Source: Deinococcus sp. QL22
GTDB lineage: Bacteria; Deinococcota; Deinococci; Deinococcales; Deinococcaceae
Assembly: GCF_023370075.1 (NCBI RefSeq)
Contig: NZ_CP097152.1
Coordinates: 477,488 to 541,487 of the forward strand
Direction: 5' to 3'
DNA: 64,000 nt
Shown: piece by piece, positions 18,781 through 27,963 of the stretch
Layout of the letters: each line of letters opens with the position of its first letter
How positions within the stretch are numbered: the stretch's first letter is position 1
Program-made: the position numbers and the translations under genes
The notes under the pieces: generated by a model
Told to the model about the DNA's origin: nothing
What the model saw: the letters and a program-made list of their open reading frames with translations, nothing else
Databases searched by the model: none

Positions 18781-20279
18781 CCGCCGCGCCGCTGGCACTG
18801 GACGCCGAGCAAAAGCGGGCGCTGAACCTGTTGGCTGCCGGAAACCGCGATGTTCTGGGCGTGCTGGCCGGGGTTGCCACCCGCCAGCGCCGATCGTTGG
18901 AGTGGCACGCCCGCGCCCAACAAGCCCTCAGCGGAGGCCGCTCGCAACTGCCGTATTTCAGCCCGGTTTTACCGCTGTGCCTAGCAGAAGCGCAGGCGGG
19001 CCGATTCGTGTGCACCGATGGGCACGAGTTTGTAGACGCGCACATGGGCTACACGGCGGGCATTTTGGGCCACAATCCGCCCGCCGTGGTGACCGCCCTC
19101 GCCGCCGCCCTGGGCAAAGGCCCCGGCGCAGGCTATTTCGTGGCTCAACAGGTGGAATTGGCCGAAACCATCTGTGCCCTGGTTCCGGGAATGGAGCGGG
19201 TGGCTTTCTTGCACGCCGGGGCCGACGCGGTAACTGCCGCCGTGCGCCTGTGCCGCGCCGCCACCCGCCGTACCCTGATTGCCAAATTCGAGGGCTGTTA
19301 TCACGGCTGGCACGAATCAGGTCTCGTGAATCCGGCCCTGACTTGGGCAGGCCGCACCCCAGAGGGCCCGCTGGAGAGCATCGCGCCCGAAGTCGCCACC
19401 GGGGGCGTGTCTCGGGCGGCGGGCGCAGAATTTCTGATCTTGCCCTACGGCGATCCCGTCGCCCTGCAACTGATCCGCGACCACGCCGCGCAGTTGGCGG
19501 GCGTGCTGCTCGACCCCGTGCCCCGCTTCATGATGAACGACCTGGCGGGCGCACAGGCATTTGCTCAGCAACTCCGCAGCGTCACCGCAGAGCTGGGCAT
19601 CCCGCTCATTTGTGACGAAGTGGTTACCGGCTTTCGCCTCGCTCCGGGTGGGGTGGCCGAAGCCTTTGGTGTGCAGCCGGATCTGAGCTGCTTTGGTAAA
19701 ATTACGGGTGGTTTGGGGCTGCCTCTTAGCGTGGTCGGGGGCCGCGCCGACCTGATGAACCGCGCCACCACCGCCGGCTTGGTCAACGATTACGTCAGCC
19801 AAAAGGTCTGGATCAGTACCACCGCCGCCGCCAATTCCCTGAGTGTCACGGCGTCGCTGGCGGCGTTGCGGGCCACCGCGCAGGCTGGAGCAGGTCTCTT
19901 CGCACCGCTGGATGCCCACCACGCCCACCTGAAAACCCAAGTCGATGCACTCGCCGCCCAAAGTGGCCTCCCCCTGCGTCTCGACGGTCACCCGCGCCTG
20001 TATTCCATGCTGGCTTTTGCTCTGCCCTCGCCCGATGCTGAGTTCACGCCGTTCCCTGACGCCCACAACCCCGCCCGCGCCTATTTCCGTGCCTTTACAC
20101 CTGCAAACGTGCGGGCGGCCCGCTTGCTCACGCTGTACTTGCGGCTTATGGACGTGTACATGGAAACGTTGCCCACCGTAGACCTGTCGGCGGCGCACAC
20201 GGCAGCAGACGTGGCCCAACTTTCGGCGGGTCTGACTGAAGCGGTGGGCCGCATGCAGGCGCACGGGGTCTTTGCATGA
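18777..20279 (+). CDS. Class III PLP-dependent aminotransferase
   Basis: 500 aa, related to glutamate-1-semialdehyde aminomutases and other class III transaminases. It has the cofactor-side motif EGCYHGWHES, the Asp region LICDEVVTGFR and the PLP lysine K308 in CFGKITGGLGLPL. Translationally coupled (ATGA) to the thioester reductase gene. In this setting it most likely converts the released aldehyde to a primary amine. The amino donor cannot be predicted from sequence alone. Confidence 0.9.
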   Translation: MTAAPLALDAEQKRALNLLAAGNRDVLGVLAGVATRQRRSLEWHARAQQALSGGRSQLPYFSPVLPLCLAEAQAGRFVCTDGHEFVDAHMGYTAGILGHNPPAVVTALAAALGKGPGAGYFVAQQVELAETICALVPGMERVAFLHAGADAVTAAVRLCRAATRRTLIAKFEGCYHGWHESGLVNPALTWAGRTPEGPLESIAPEVATGGVSRAAGAEFLILPYGDPVALQLIRDHAAQLAGVLLDPVPRFMMNDLAGAQAFAQQLRSVTAELGIPLICDEVVTGFRLAPGGVAEAFGVQPDLSCFGKITGGLGLPLSVVGGRADLMNRATTAGLVNDYVSQKVWISTTAAANSLSVTASLAALRATAQAGAGLFAPLDAHHAHLKTQVDALAAQSGLPLRLDGHPRLYSMLAFALPSPDAEFTPFPDAHNPARAYFRAFTPANVRAARLLTLYLRLMDVYMETLPTVDLSAAHTAADVAQLSAGLTEAVGRMQAHGVFA

Positions 20280-20309
20280 GCGCCATCGCCGTTCGCGCCC
20301 CTCAACTCA

Positions 20310-20378
20310 GGAGGGCGCACTTAACATTGCAAGTTTCCGGAACAGCGCCGGAACCTCTTCATTCCCAGTGTGCCCTCC
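20310..20378 (+). promoter_or_regulatory. Structured intercistronic region between aminotransferase and GNAT genes
   Basis: GGAGGGCGCAC (20310-20320) pairs with GTGTGCCCTCC (20368-20378), one G-T wobble, enclosing a second stem TTCCGG/CCGGAA (20335-20340, 20348-20353). The outer stem would hide a perfect Shine-Dalgarno (AGGAGG) that has no start codon nearby. It is the largest gap inside the cluster (157 bases), so it may be an attenuator or processing site. Confidence 0.4.
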
Positions 20379-20436
20379 CTTCTTCGGTACTCGCTTCGCT
20401 CGGTCAAGCTAAAACTTTAGGGCGAGGGACTTAGGT

Positions 20437-21522
20437 ATGGGCCGGATAGAGGTTCGCCCCTTCGACGGCAATCCGGCAGACCTGGCCGCCCTGATCAATC
20501 TCTCTTGGCAGAACCGTTACCTCGCACGCGACCTGATTCCTGTGTACGACGCGCAAACTCTGGGATGGCAAGTGCTGAATACAGGCGAAGACAGTCGAGA
20601 TTTTCGCTTGGCCGCTTACGACGGCGGGCGTTTGGTGGGCTGTTTTCTGGCCGGTCGCCTGACGCTGCGTGTGGGTGCTGAGATCCGGCACGGCACACAG
20701 GGCAGCTATTTCAGCGTGCATCCCGACTATGCCGCACGCGGAGTTGCTAGCCGCCTGATGAATGCGCTCGAGCGGGCGCACCGTCGGCACCAGTTGGATT
20801 TTATGCTGGGCTATGTCAACGCTGCGCCTCACACGCCCGCCGCGCAGTTTTGGACGGCGTTCCAGCGGGCGTTTCCGGCCCGCTACCGCCCGTTGAAATC
20901 CGTACATTTTTGGGTGCGGTTTCTAAATGCCCGCGCAGCGGCCGGGGCACTGGGCCATCCCGCCGAACGCGCCGGACTGCGGATCTTGTCGGCTCTGCAA
21001 AGCGCACCCAGACGCCTGAACGCTGCACAGAACAGCGGAGAGGTGCGCTCCTTCACGCCCGCCGATCTGCCTGCCTGTCATCTGTTCCTAGACCGCGCCG
21101 CCGCCCACTCCGACTTGGCGCAACTCTGGGACGCCTCCGCACTCGCTCACCAACTCTATTCGCCGCCTGTGTCACACACGTTGGTCAGCGCGCTAAACGG
21201 ACACATTCAGGGCTTCAGCACCAGCTTTGCTTGGCCGCTGCACAGCCGTTCCTCTCTTCCTGCCGAAGCCATAGACCTGCTGCTGCTCGACGATCTGACG
21301 CCCGCCGCCCGCTGCCACTTGCTGCAGGCTACCGCTGCGGCCAGTGCCGAGCGCGGCGCGTGGCTGACCCTCGCTGCTCGCACAGATGCCTGCCACGCCG
21401 CCACTTTTTTGGCGTGCGGCTTTGTTCCCGTGCCCCAAGTCTGCACCCTGATGCTGCTGTTTCCGGTTCCTGACCTCAAGCTTGATGACCTGCGAACTGT
21501 TGGCCCGCTGCGGCTGCGGTAG
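20437..21522 (+). CDS. Tandem GNAT-fold N-acyltransferase
   Basis: 361 aa with two GNAT-like halves. The first half carries an acetyl-CoA binding motif A (FSVHPDYAARGVASRLMNAL, about residues 92-111). The second half (about 200-340) is more divergent and ends in GNAT-like strand patterns (AATFLACGFVPV). The start at 20437 follows gggcgaggga. Lying after the aminotransferase, it may acylate the new amine, but self-protection by modifying the product is also possible. The acyl donor is unknown. Confidence 0.8.
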   Translation: MGRIEVRPFDGNPADLAALINLSWQNRYLARDLIPVYDAQTLGWQVLNTGEDSRDFRLAAYDGGRLVGCFLAGRLTLRVGAEIRHGTQGSYFSVHPDYAARGVASRLMNALERAHRRHQLDFMLGYVNAAPHTPAAQFWTAFQRAFPARYRPLKSVHFWVRFLNARAAAGALGHPAERAGLRILSALQSAPRRLNAAQNSGEVRSFTPADLPACHLFLDRAAAHSDLAQLWDASALAHQLYSPPVSHTLVSALNGHIQGFSTSFAWPLHSRSSLPAEAIDLLLLDDLTPAARCHLLQATAAASAERGAWLTLAARTDACHAATFLACGFVPVPQVCTLMLLFPVPDLKLDDLRTVGPLRLR

Positions 21523-21644
21523 CTCCTGAGTACAACGTTTCAACAATTTTTATGCCTGCTGGAAGCGTAAATTCTCCGGCCAACATGCTCTCTTCACTCC
21601 GGCCGCCTCCACTCACAGTCTGCGTTCCTTCCGCGAGGTTCCCA

Positions 21645-23129
21645 ATGACCCGACTCGACCTGACCACGCCCGCCGCCGCCCGCCAGTTTTTTGAGACCAA
21701 GTTGAGGCAGCGGCAGGTGAATAAGGTGCTGCACAGCTTTCCTTCGCCCAGGTTTTGGACGGGTGGTGCGGGCACACCGCTAGAAGCCCGCCCCCTTGGT
21801 TCTGACGCGCCGAGCTGTGAACTGTATGTGGCCCTCCCGTTTTGCCTTACTACAGCGCCCGCCCACTGCGGCTACTGCCTGTTTCCCACCGAGGCGTATA
21901 GCAATCAAGATCAACTTGACGTGTATCTGGATTACCTTGCCCGCGAAGGCGAACTGTACCGGGAACGCTGGCTAGAGTTGCAGCCCCGTTCCGTTTTTAT
22001 CGGCGGTGGCACGCCCAATTTGCTCAAGGCGCATCAATACCCGCGCTTACTCGGCCTGATTCATGACCTGTTACCTGCCTTGCCCGCCGCTACCGCGGTC
22101 ACCCTGGAAGGCATTCCGCAATTGTTCAGCCGCGAAAAATTGGAAGTGATGCAGGCGCACGGGGTGACGCGCATTAGCATGGGGGCGCAGCAACTTGACC
22201 ACCAACTGAGCCTGCTGAGCGGGCGCAAGCAGCAGCCCAAGCATGTGTTTCAGGCGGTGGAATGGGCGGCAGCATTGGGCCTCGGCTGCAACGTCGATTT
22301 GATTTTTGGTTGGCCGCAGCAAACGATGGCACATCTGGAACGCGACCTGCGCGGCCTGATGGCGTCGGGCGTGGAGCACATCACCCATTACGAATTGAAC
22401 GTGGGCGGCGCAACCGACTTTGCCCTGAACCGCCGCGAAGAATTGCCCGGCCCGGAACTGGTGCGCGATATGTACCATCTGGCCCGCGAACTCCTGACGG
22501 CGGGCGGCTACGAACAATTGACGCCGTATGACTTCCAGAAACCCAATAGGCAGGAACAGGGCGAGAGCTTTGTCTATGAGGAATGCCGCCGCACCTTCGA
22601 TGCCCACGATGTGTGGGGCTGGGGCTACGCGGCAATTTCAGACTTCCCGGATCACCGCGGCCCGCGTGACAGCCCCGATCAACCTGGACAAAATGGCGGC
22701 TCCACCCTCATGAACGCCCGCACCCTCACCGCCTATTACGCCGCGCTGGACGCGGGCCGCTTGCCTACGGAGGTCGGCTACACCCGCACTCCGGCAGATT
22801 TGCGGCTGTCTCTGCTGTTCCGCAACCTGCAATCGCTGAGCGTTGACCGGGCCAGCTACCGCGCCAACTTTGGGCAAGACGTGCTGGAAGAATTTCCCGG
22901 CATCTGGCAGGCTGCCGCTGACCTCGGCTTCGTGACCCTGCACGATGACGCCCTTCGCCTGACCCCAGAAGGAGCCTACCGCGTGCCGCTGATTCAGACG
23001 GCGCTGATGCAGGCGCGGGTGGAAGAACTGACGGACGCCCATGTCGCGGGATTGAAGCAGGCGAGACAACAACAGGCCGCCTTCCAACCGCTTCAGCCTG
23101 CGTCCTCACCTTCGGCGGCTCCGTCATGA
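21645..23129 (+). CDS. HemN/HemW-like radical SAM enzyme
   Basis: 494 aa. The iron-sulfur motif has Cys67, Cys75 and Cys78, a CX7CX2C pattern rather than the CX3CX2C usual in HemN-type proteins. VFIGGGTPNLL and RISMGAQQLD follow, typical of HemN-like barrels, and the C-terminal third (DLRLSLLFRNLQSLSVDRASY) resembles the HemN C-terminal domain. ATG 21645 is preferred; the open frame from 21552 adds a low-complexity leader. HemN-like class C radical SAM enzymes include methyltransferases that act on thiazoles and cyclopropane-forming enzymes, so a tailoring role is more likely here than haem synthesis. ATGA overlap with the next gene. Confidence 0.88.
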   Translation: MTRLDLTTPAAARQFFETKLRQRQVNKVLHSFPSPRFWTGGAGTPLEARPLGSDAPSCELYVALPFCLTTAPAHCGYCLFPTEAYSNQDQLDVYLDYLAREGELYRERWLELQPRSVFIGGGTPNLLKAHQYPRLLGLIHDLLPALPAATAVTLEGIPQLFSREKLEVMQAHGVTRISMGAQQLDHQLSLLSGRKQQPKHVFQAVEWAAALGLGCNVDLIFGWPQQTMAHLERDLRGLMASGVEHITHYELNVGGATDFALNRREELPGPELVRDMYHLARELLTAGGYEQLTPYDFQKPNRQEQGESFVYEECRRTFDAHDVWGWGYAAISDFPDHRGPRDSPDQPGQNGGSTLMNARTLTAYYAALDAGRLPTEVGYTRTPADLRLSLLFRNLQSLSVDRASYRANFGQDVLEEFPGIWQAAADLGFVTLHDDALRLTPEGAYRVPLIQTALMQARVEELTDAHVAGLKQARQQQAAFQPLQPASSPSAAPS

Positions 23130-24139
23130 TTGCCGCCCGCCTGGAAGCAGTGGCGGTGCATCTGCCCCAGCACATAGAAACCAATGCCGACTTGCACGCT
23201 CAATTTCCAGACTGGAATGTCCCCGAAGCGGCCAAGCATACAGGCGTGGTGCAGCGCCACATCAGCGCCCCCGGTGAAACAGCCCTCGATTTGGCTGAAG
23301 CCGCCTGCCGCAAGCTGTTTGCCGATCAGCCCGAACTGCCGAGCCGCCTCGACACCATTATTTTTTGCACCCAAACGCCTGATCACCGCCTGCCTTCCAA
23401 CGCCTGCTTGCTGCACGGACGGCTGGAGTTGCCCCAGCATGTCGCTGCCTTCGATATCAATTTGGCCTGCTCCGGTTTTACCTACAGCCTCATTCTGGCC
23501 TCCAGTCTGCTGGCCTCTGGCGCGGCCCATAACGTGCTGATCGTCACTGCCGATACCTACACCAAGCTGATCAGTCCCCAAGATCGCTCGACTCGCCTCT
23601 TGTTTGGCGACGGCGCGGCGGCCACCTGGGTCACTGAGGGAGACGATACTTCTTACATAGTGGGTTCGGCGTGGGGCACCGATGGCAGCTTGAAAGACGC
23701 CTTTTGTGTGCCTGGCGGCGCGGCCCGCCTGCCCACCCCGCCCGAACCCCTGCCCGAAGTCACCGATGGCCCCAACATGCGCACCCGCGACCAAATTCAC
23801 ATGAACGGCAAAACCATGCTGGGCTTTACTTACCGGATGGTGCCGCCCCACCTTCAGGCGTTGCTGGCCGCACACGGAGCTACCACCGAAGACGTGCGCC
23901 TGTTCCTGTTTCATCAGGCGTCCCATATGGTGCTCGACGGCCTGCGCTCCCGCCTGAACTTGCCCCCAGAGCGAATGCCGCGCACACTGGCAACCACCGG
24001 AAACACCGTGTCGGCGTCTATCCCTATTTTGCTGTATAGCGTGTTGCACGGGCCGCACGATTTGAAACGCGGCGACCTTCTTTTGCTGAGCGGTTTTGGC
24101 GCAGGCTTATCATGGGCCAGCGTGCTGCTGCGGTACTGA
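23126..24139 (+). CDS. 3-oxoacyl-ACP synthase III (KAS III / FabH-like)
   Basis: 337 aa. The catalytic triad is visible: Cys115 (NLACSGFTY), His263 (FLFHQASHM) and Asn293 (TGNTVSAS). The length and fold match FabH-type enzymes, which condense an acyl-CoA starter with malonyl-ACP or transfer acyl groups. Translationally coupled to the radical SAM gene and followed by a free ACP. It could form the starter unit for the PKS, which has no loading domain, or act as an off-loading acyltransferase. Confidence 0.93.
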   Translation: MIAARLEAVAVHLPQHIETNADLHAQFPDWNVPEAAKHTGVVQRHISAPGETALDLAEAACRKLFADQPELPSRLDTIIFCTQTPDHRLPSNACLLHGRLELPQHVAAFDINLACSGFTYSLILASSLLASGAAHNVLIVTADTYTKLISPQDRSTRLLFGDGAAATWVTEGDDTSYIVGSAWGTDGSLKDAFCVPGGAARLPTPPEPLPEVTDGPNMRTRDQIHMNGKTMLGFTYRMVPPHLQALLAAHGATTEDVRLFLFHQASHMVLDGLRSRLNLPPERMPRTLATTGNTVSASIPILLYSVLHGPHDLKRGDLLLLSGFGAGLSWASVLLRY

Positions 24140-24162
24140 ATCAGTTCTAGGAGAGAAAAAAT

Positions 24163-24501
24163 ATGACCCTGACCCAAGATTGGACAGCCCTAAACCACAG
24201 CAAAGCCAAAGGCCAACTGCTGGCCGCCCTCAGGCCGCTGCCTGTCTCTGAGCGGCTGCACCTGCTGACCCAATACATCGAGCAGCAAGTGACGTGGATT
24301 CGGCAGCAAGGCGGCACCGAAACCGACCTCACTGCCAACCGCAGCTTCCTGGCCATCGGCTTCGATTCGCTGATGAGCGTGGAACTTCTCTACAGCCTGC
24401 AACGCGATCTAGGGCGCGACATCGATCCGGCGGCGCTAGAACAAGACACCATTGACGAGTTGGCGCAGACCATTTTGGCCGAGGTTTTTCTGGAGGGCTG
24501 A
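24163..24501 (+). CDS. Acyl carrier protein
   Basis: 112 aa with the phosphopantetheine site FDSLMSVELL (Ser69) at the start of helix II. It has an N-terminal extension of about 30 residues compared with AcpP, more like a discrete PKS carrier. Preceded by a strong ribosome site (taggag). Last gene of the cluster and the likely partner of the KAS III just upstream. Confidence 0.93.
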   Translation: MTLTQDWTALNHSKAKGQLLAALRPLPVSERLHLLTQYIEQQVTWIRQQGGTETDLTANRSFLAIGFDSLMSVELLYSLQRDLGRDIDPAALEQDTIDELAQTILAEVFLEG

Positions 24502-24633
24502 TCCAGATTCTGAGTTGAAGCTGGGCATTGCCAGCAGAGTCTATAGAACCATTGATCCCTAACAGGGGTGGACAGCTCAGCGATCAGCCGCTGACCTCAA
24601 TCGATTTCGAATCGTGCGCCAGAATATTCAGCG

Positions 24634-24707
24634 CGGTTGTGTTGCTTTAACCGAATCGGGGTCGGCTGACCCGCCATGACCGATGACAATGAACCAGCAC
24701 GCCTTGG
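24634..24707 (+). repeat. IS6-family left-end remnant
   Basis: Starts with the terminal repeat ggttgtgttgctttaacc and keeps the first codons of a transposase (ATGACCGAT). It is cut off by the next IS6 copy. About 130 bases between the ACP stop and this remnant hold no recognisable gene. Confidence 0.7.
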
Positions 24708-24719
24708 GGTTGTGTTGCC

Positions 24720-25476
24720 TTAATCGGCCCCAAGGCAGATGGAAGGCAGGGGTGGCCTGAAGTTGAGGCCACCCCTGCCGCGACCAAAGACCACGTCTGG
24801 AACGCTTGCTGCTGGTTGGTTCGTCTGGTCGTGGCGGAAACGCTGGTTCAGGTGTGATGGTGAAGGTTCAGAGGTGCGGGCGTGCAGGTGGAGGAATTCC
24901 TGCACCCGTTGCTTCCGCTCCAATCCCTGTTGTTGGCGTTCCTGACATCGAGTAGGTCGGTGAGATTGTTCAACTCAATGGTTGCCGCGCGCCGTGGAAA
25001 TCACCTGTTGGTGGTCTACGTTAGTCAGGCTGGGCATCTCCCGAATTGCCGCGCCATCACTCCGCAGCCCATCAGTATGAATGACCTCCGGGACATCGTA
25101 TTCACCCAGGAGCCGGGTCAGGAAGATCTTCGCGGCGTCAGTGTCTCGGTGCCGCTGAAGGAGGATACCCTGCACGAACCCGTGCTCGTTAACCGCTCTC
25201 CAGAGCCAGTGGCGAACACCATCGACGCTGGTACAGACCTCATCCAGGTACCACCGGGAACCCCGCCAGGGTTCCCGGTGGCGAAGTTCTTCTCCGAAGA
25301 GGGGTCCGAACTTGACACACCACTCGCGGAGGGTCTCGTGGCTGACCTGTTGGGCCGCGCTGGTGGAGCAATTCCTGCACGTCACGGTCACTGAGGGGGA
25401 AGCGATGGGAGAGCCAAACCGCGTGCTGAATGATCGTCACCCTGAAACGGTGGCGATAGGGTTTCGGATCAGTCAC
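24720..25476 (-). pseudogene. IS6-family transposase, frameshifted (copy 1)
   Basis: N-terminal frame: IIQHAVWLSHRFPLSDRDVQELLHQRGP. It then changes frame to VSHETLREWCVKFGPLFGEE and the DDE core (SRWYLDEVCTSVDG, VPEVIHTDGLRS). A second shift after VDHQQVISTARG leads to the C-terminal frame with QEFLHLHARTSE. The first break is at exactly the same place as in copy 4 (56045-58011). Confidence 0.8.
24745..24779 (-). repeat. IS6 terminal-region hairpin, copy 1
   Basis: Perfect 14-bp stem GGCAGGGGTGGCCT / AGGCCACCCCTGCC with a 7-base loop, near the 3' end of the transposase. Equivalent hairpins with compensating base changes occur at 25860-25886 and 63252-63282. Possibly a transcription terminator or an end structure of the element. 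Confidence 0.7.
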
Positions 25477-25517
25477 GGCGGGTCAGCCTACCCCGATCCG
25501 GTTAAAGCAACACAACC

Positions 25518-25886
25518 CCTGCGACAGCGGCGAACCCCGTCGGGATTCGCCGCCGGCTCGTCTTGGCCAGAACGGACGTGCCTGGCTGCTGGAGGATCGT
25601 GGACGAGCAAGGCTTGGTGCTTGACATTCCAGACGTCGACCATCAGCAGGTCATCTCGACGGCGCGCTGCAACAACACCGCCCTGCACTCCCACCGTTCT
25701 ACAAGATGTCAACAAGGCAACAGCAGGGATTGGAGCGGAGCAAACGAGCGCAGAAGTTTCTCAACCTGCAGGCCTGAACCTTCACCCTCAGTGCCGAACC
25801 AGCGTTTCCGCCGCGACCAGACAAGCCAATCAAAACCAAGTGTGTCACTAATCGCGGCAGGGTTGGCCTGAACTTCAGGCCAACCC
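25518..25886 (+). pseudogene. IS6-family transposase remnant, copy 2
   Basis: Opposite orientation to copy 1. It keeps VDEQGLVLDI joined by a deletion to VDHQQVISTARCNN and the C-terminal RSFSTCRPEPSPS ... NQRFRRDQTSQS. It ends with the family hairpin (25860-25886: GGGTTGGCCTG / CAGGCCAACCC, 5-base loop). The outer terminal repeat has been lost. Confidence 0.75.
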
Positions 25887-25902
25887 AGTCCTCCACGCAG
25901 GT

Positions 25903-26634
25903 TTACTTTTTGCAGCTGAGATTGACGCGCAGGCTGGGGTCAGGGATGCTGTACTTCACCTCTGAGTAGGACGGAAGTTTCCCATTAATCTGCAGGATGA
26001 GCTTGCTGGGCTTCAACGCCCGTGCCTGCCCTGCAGTCGTCCCACCTGGGTAGGAGAAGCGCAGCGTAAACGTATTCACCCCGCCCTGGAGCACATCCTG
26101 ACTCCAGGGCTTCAGGAAGTCGGAGTCGTTCAGCGTCAGAGTGCTCCCATCCGCGAGGATCAGCGCCGGCTGGCTTCCCCCGCTGCTCGCCCCGAAGCCG
26201 GTGTTCATCAGCGAGGTGGTCTTCTGGGTGCCGTTCCTCACCTCGAGCTTGACCGCCCAGCCCGGCGTGTTCGGACTCCAGGTATCTGAGGAGCTGAGCG
26301 GGTCGAGCGACACGACCTTGACGCGCCAGATCCCGTTGAACAGCGTCTGGTTGATACACCCCTCCAGCGCCGTCATCTGGTTGGCTCCACCGGCCGCCGG
26401 GGTAGGAGCGCGGGCGCTTCCGATGGCCAGCGTCAGTGTGTTCCCTTTGACCGTTCCTGTCACGCCCAGGAGCTTGAGCGCTGAGAGCGGCACGTACGGC
26501 TCGCCGTTCATGACCACCGCTGGCTTGCCCGCAACCTGGCCATTCACGACCAGGCTGTAGTTGGCCGCAGCCAGCGCCAGACCAGCGAGGTTCAGGGTCA
26601 ACCATCCTGCACCGATCAAACCGCGTCCTCTCAT
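25903..26634 (-). CDS. Secreted stalk-domain protein (copper amine oxidase N-terminal-like)
   Basis: 243 aa. A signal peptide is visible (LIGAGWLTLNLAGLALAAA). A copper-amine-oxidase-like N-terminal domain follows (SLVVNGQVAGKPAVVMNGEP ... ALKLLGV). The rest (about 90-240) is a beta-rich region I do not recognise, with LILADGSTLTLNDSDFL. The second ATG (26634) is better spaced from AAGGAG than the first (26637). Likely an extracytoplasmic structural or binding protein. Stand-alone on the minus strand. Confidence 0.8.
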   Translation of the reverse strand: MRGRGLIGAGWLTLNLAGLALAAANYSLVVNGQVAGKPAVVMNGEPYVPLSALKLLGVTGTVKGNTLTLAIGSARAPTPAAGGANQMTALEGCINQTLFNGIWRVKVVSLDPLSSSDTWSPNTPGWAVKLEVRNGTQKTTSLMNTGFGASSGGSQPALILADGSTLTLNDSDFLKPWSQDVLQGGVNTFTLRFSYPGGTTAGQARALKPSKLILQINGKLPSYSEVKYSIPDPSLRVNLSCKK

Positions 26635-26803
26635 CATCTCTCCTTATGGATCAACTTTTCAGCGCAGGTTGCCCTGAGCTGCAGGGGGTGGTGCTCTGCG
26701 GCAATCCAAGAGCACTCCCGAATTCGATAGTTGTGGTGGGCGTGACCCCAGTCAACGTCACCTGCCAGATCCCCGGCCCGGCCACGACCCGCTCTCCCTG
26801 GTG

Positions 26804-27652
26804 CTAGGCAAGGACGGTGGGACTGTCCGCGCGCACGGCCACCACTTCCAGAAATTCCGCCTTGTAGCGGGTTGTGCCGTCGCCAGCCTGGTTGTGCTCC
26901 GTCCACAGTGCTTCTAGGTCTCGGCGCAGCGCCGCCTGTCCAACCTCATCCAGGGCCGCGAAGGCCCGGTTCGTCGGCCCATAGTTGGTACGGAAGAACT
27001 CTGCAACCTCGGCAGGGCCGAAGGGGTAGTTGAAGGGATAATGGCGCTTGGTGAGGGTCAGCTCAGAGCTTCCCGCCTCCAGACGCTCGCGGACGATCGC
27101 TTCGTTGCCCCAGAGCAGGGGTGACGGCATCAGGGGTGAGGGTGGGACATGCTGGCCCATGAGTTTGAACAACTGGCCCAGGAAGCCCTCTGGGGTCCAA
27201 TTCGCCATGACGATCCGGCCGCCCGGCCTGCAGACGCGCAGCATCTCTGCCGCCACGCGGTCAGGCCGCGGAGCGAACATCGCGCCAATCAGGCTGACCA
27301 CGAGGTCGAAGGAAGCGTCCGCATAGGGGAGCATCTCTGCGTCACCCTCTTCAAAGGTGACATCAAGCCCCTCCGCCTTGGCCCGGATGCGGGCCTGCTC
27401 GATCTGCTGAGGCGCAATATCGATCCCGGTGACATGGACACCAGCACGGGCAGCGGGGATTGCAATCTGGCCCGCTCCACAGCCGAGGTCGAGCATGCGA
27501 GTTCCAGGGGCAATGGAGAGGCGATCCAGGAAAGCGAGGGCGCCCGCTTCCAGGTAGGTCGCAAAGTGCCCGTAGTCTCCGGCGTTCCAGGTGGCCTTGA
27601 GACGTGTCTTCAGCGCTTCCATCTCGGGTGTCATACTGACGGTGTTTGTCAT
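26804..27652 (-). CDS. Class I SAM-dependent methyltransferase (UbiE-like)
   Basis: 282 aa. Motif I is [19 protein letters not shown], followed by [15 protein letters not shown] and [16 protein letters not shown] (motif II). ATG 27652 follows GGGGAG with normal spacing and is preferred over 27733. The substrate is not predictable; the best-matching group includes small-molecule and quinone methyltransferases. It has no operon partner; the next minus-strand gene downstream is the stalk-domain protein. Confidence 0.88.
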   Translation of the reverse strand: MTNTVSMTPEMEALKTRLKATWNAGDYGHFATYLEAGALAFLDRLSIAPGTRMLDLGCGAGQIAIPAARAGVHVTGIDIAPQQIEQARIRAKAEGLDVTFEEGDAEMLPYADASFDLVVSLIGAMFAPRPDRVAAEMLRVCRPGGRIVMANWTPEGFLGQLFKLMGQHVPPSPLMPSPLLWGNEAIVRERLEAGSSELTLTKRHYPFNYPFGPAEVAEFFRTNYGPTNRAFAALDEVGQAALRRDLEALWTEHNQAGDGTTRYKAEFLEVVAVRADSPTVLA

Positions 27653-27963
27653 GGCTGTCTCCCCAACGCTTCGTGCAACGAAAGGCTTCAGAAGGGGGCC
27701 TGGCGTCTCAATGCCGGTTGTGCTGGCCAGCAACGTGGTTCCGCACTCTAGGGGCCTGTGACCCGCCCTGCCCTGCTTCTGTCGGTCGTCCTGCGGAGTC
27801 AGCCGAGGTGAAAACTTGAACCGATAGAGGCCCTTCCCCCTCCTGAACCTTGCCTGTCTCCCGCCACCTGGGATGACACCGTGCGCTAAGTGTATACCCT
27901 CTTACGAAAGGTAATGCCAGCTACGATGATCGTTCCCTCTTGGGAGCCACCCATATCTGGGTG
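27653..27963. other. Intergenic region
   Basis: No gene visible. It should carry the promoter of the methyltransferase gene on the minus strand. Confidence 0.4.

Larger units (their letters stand above)
24708..25517 (-). mobile_element. IS6-family element, copy 1
   Basis: About 810 bp between inverted ends ggttgtgttgccttaat (24708) and its counterpart ending at 25517. Several related ends occur elsewhere in the window. The transposase on the minus strand is broken by frameshifts. Confidence 0.8.
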
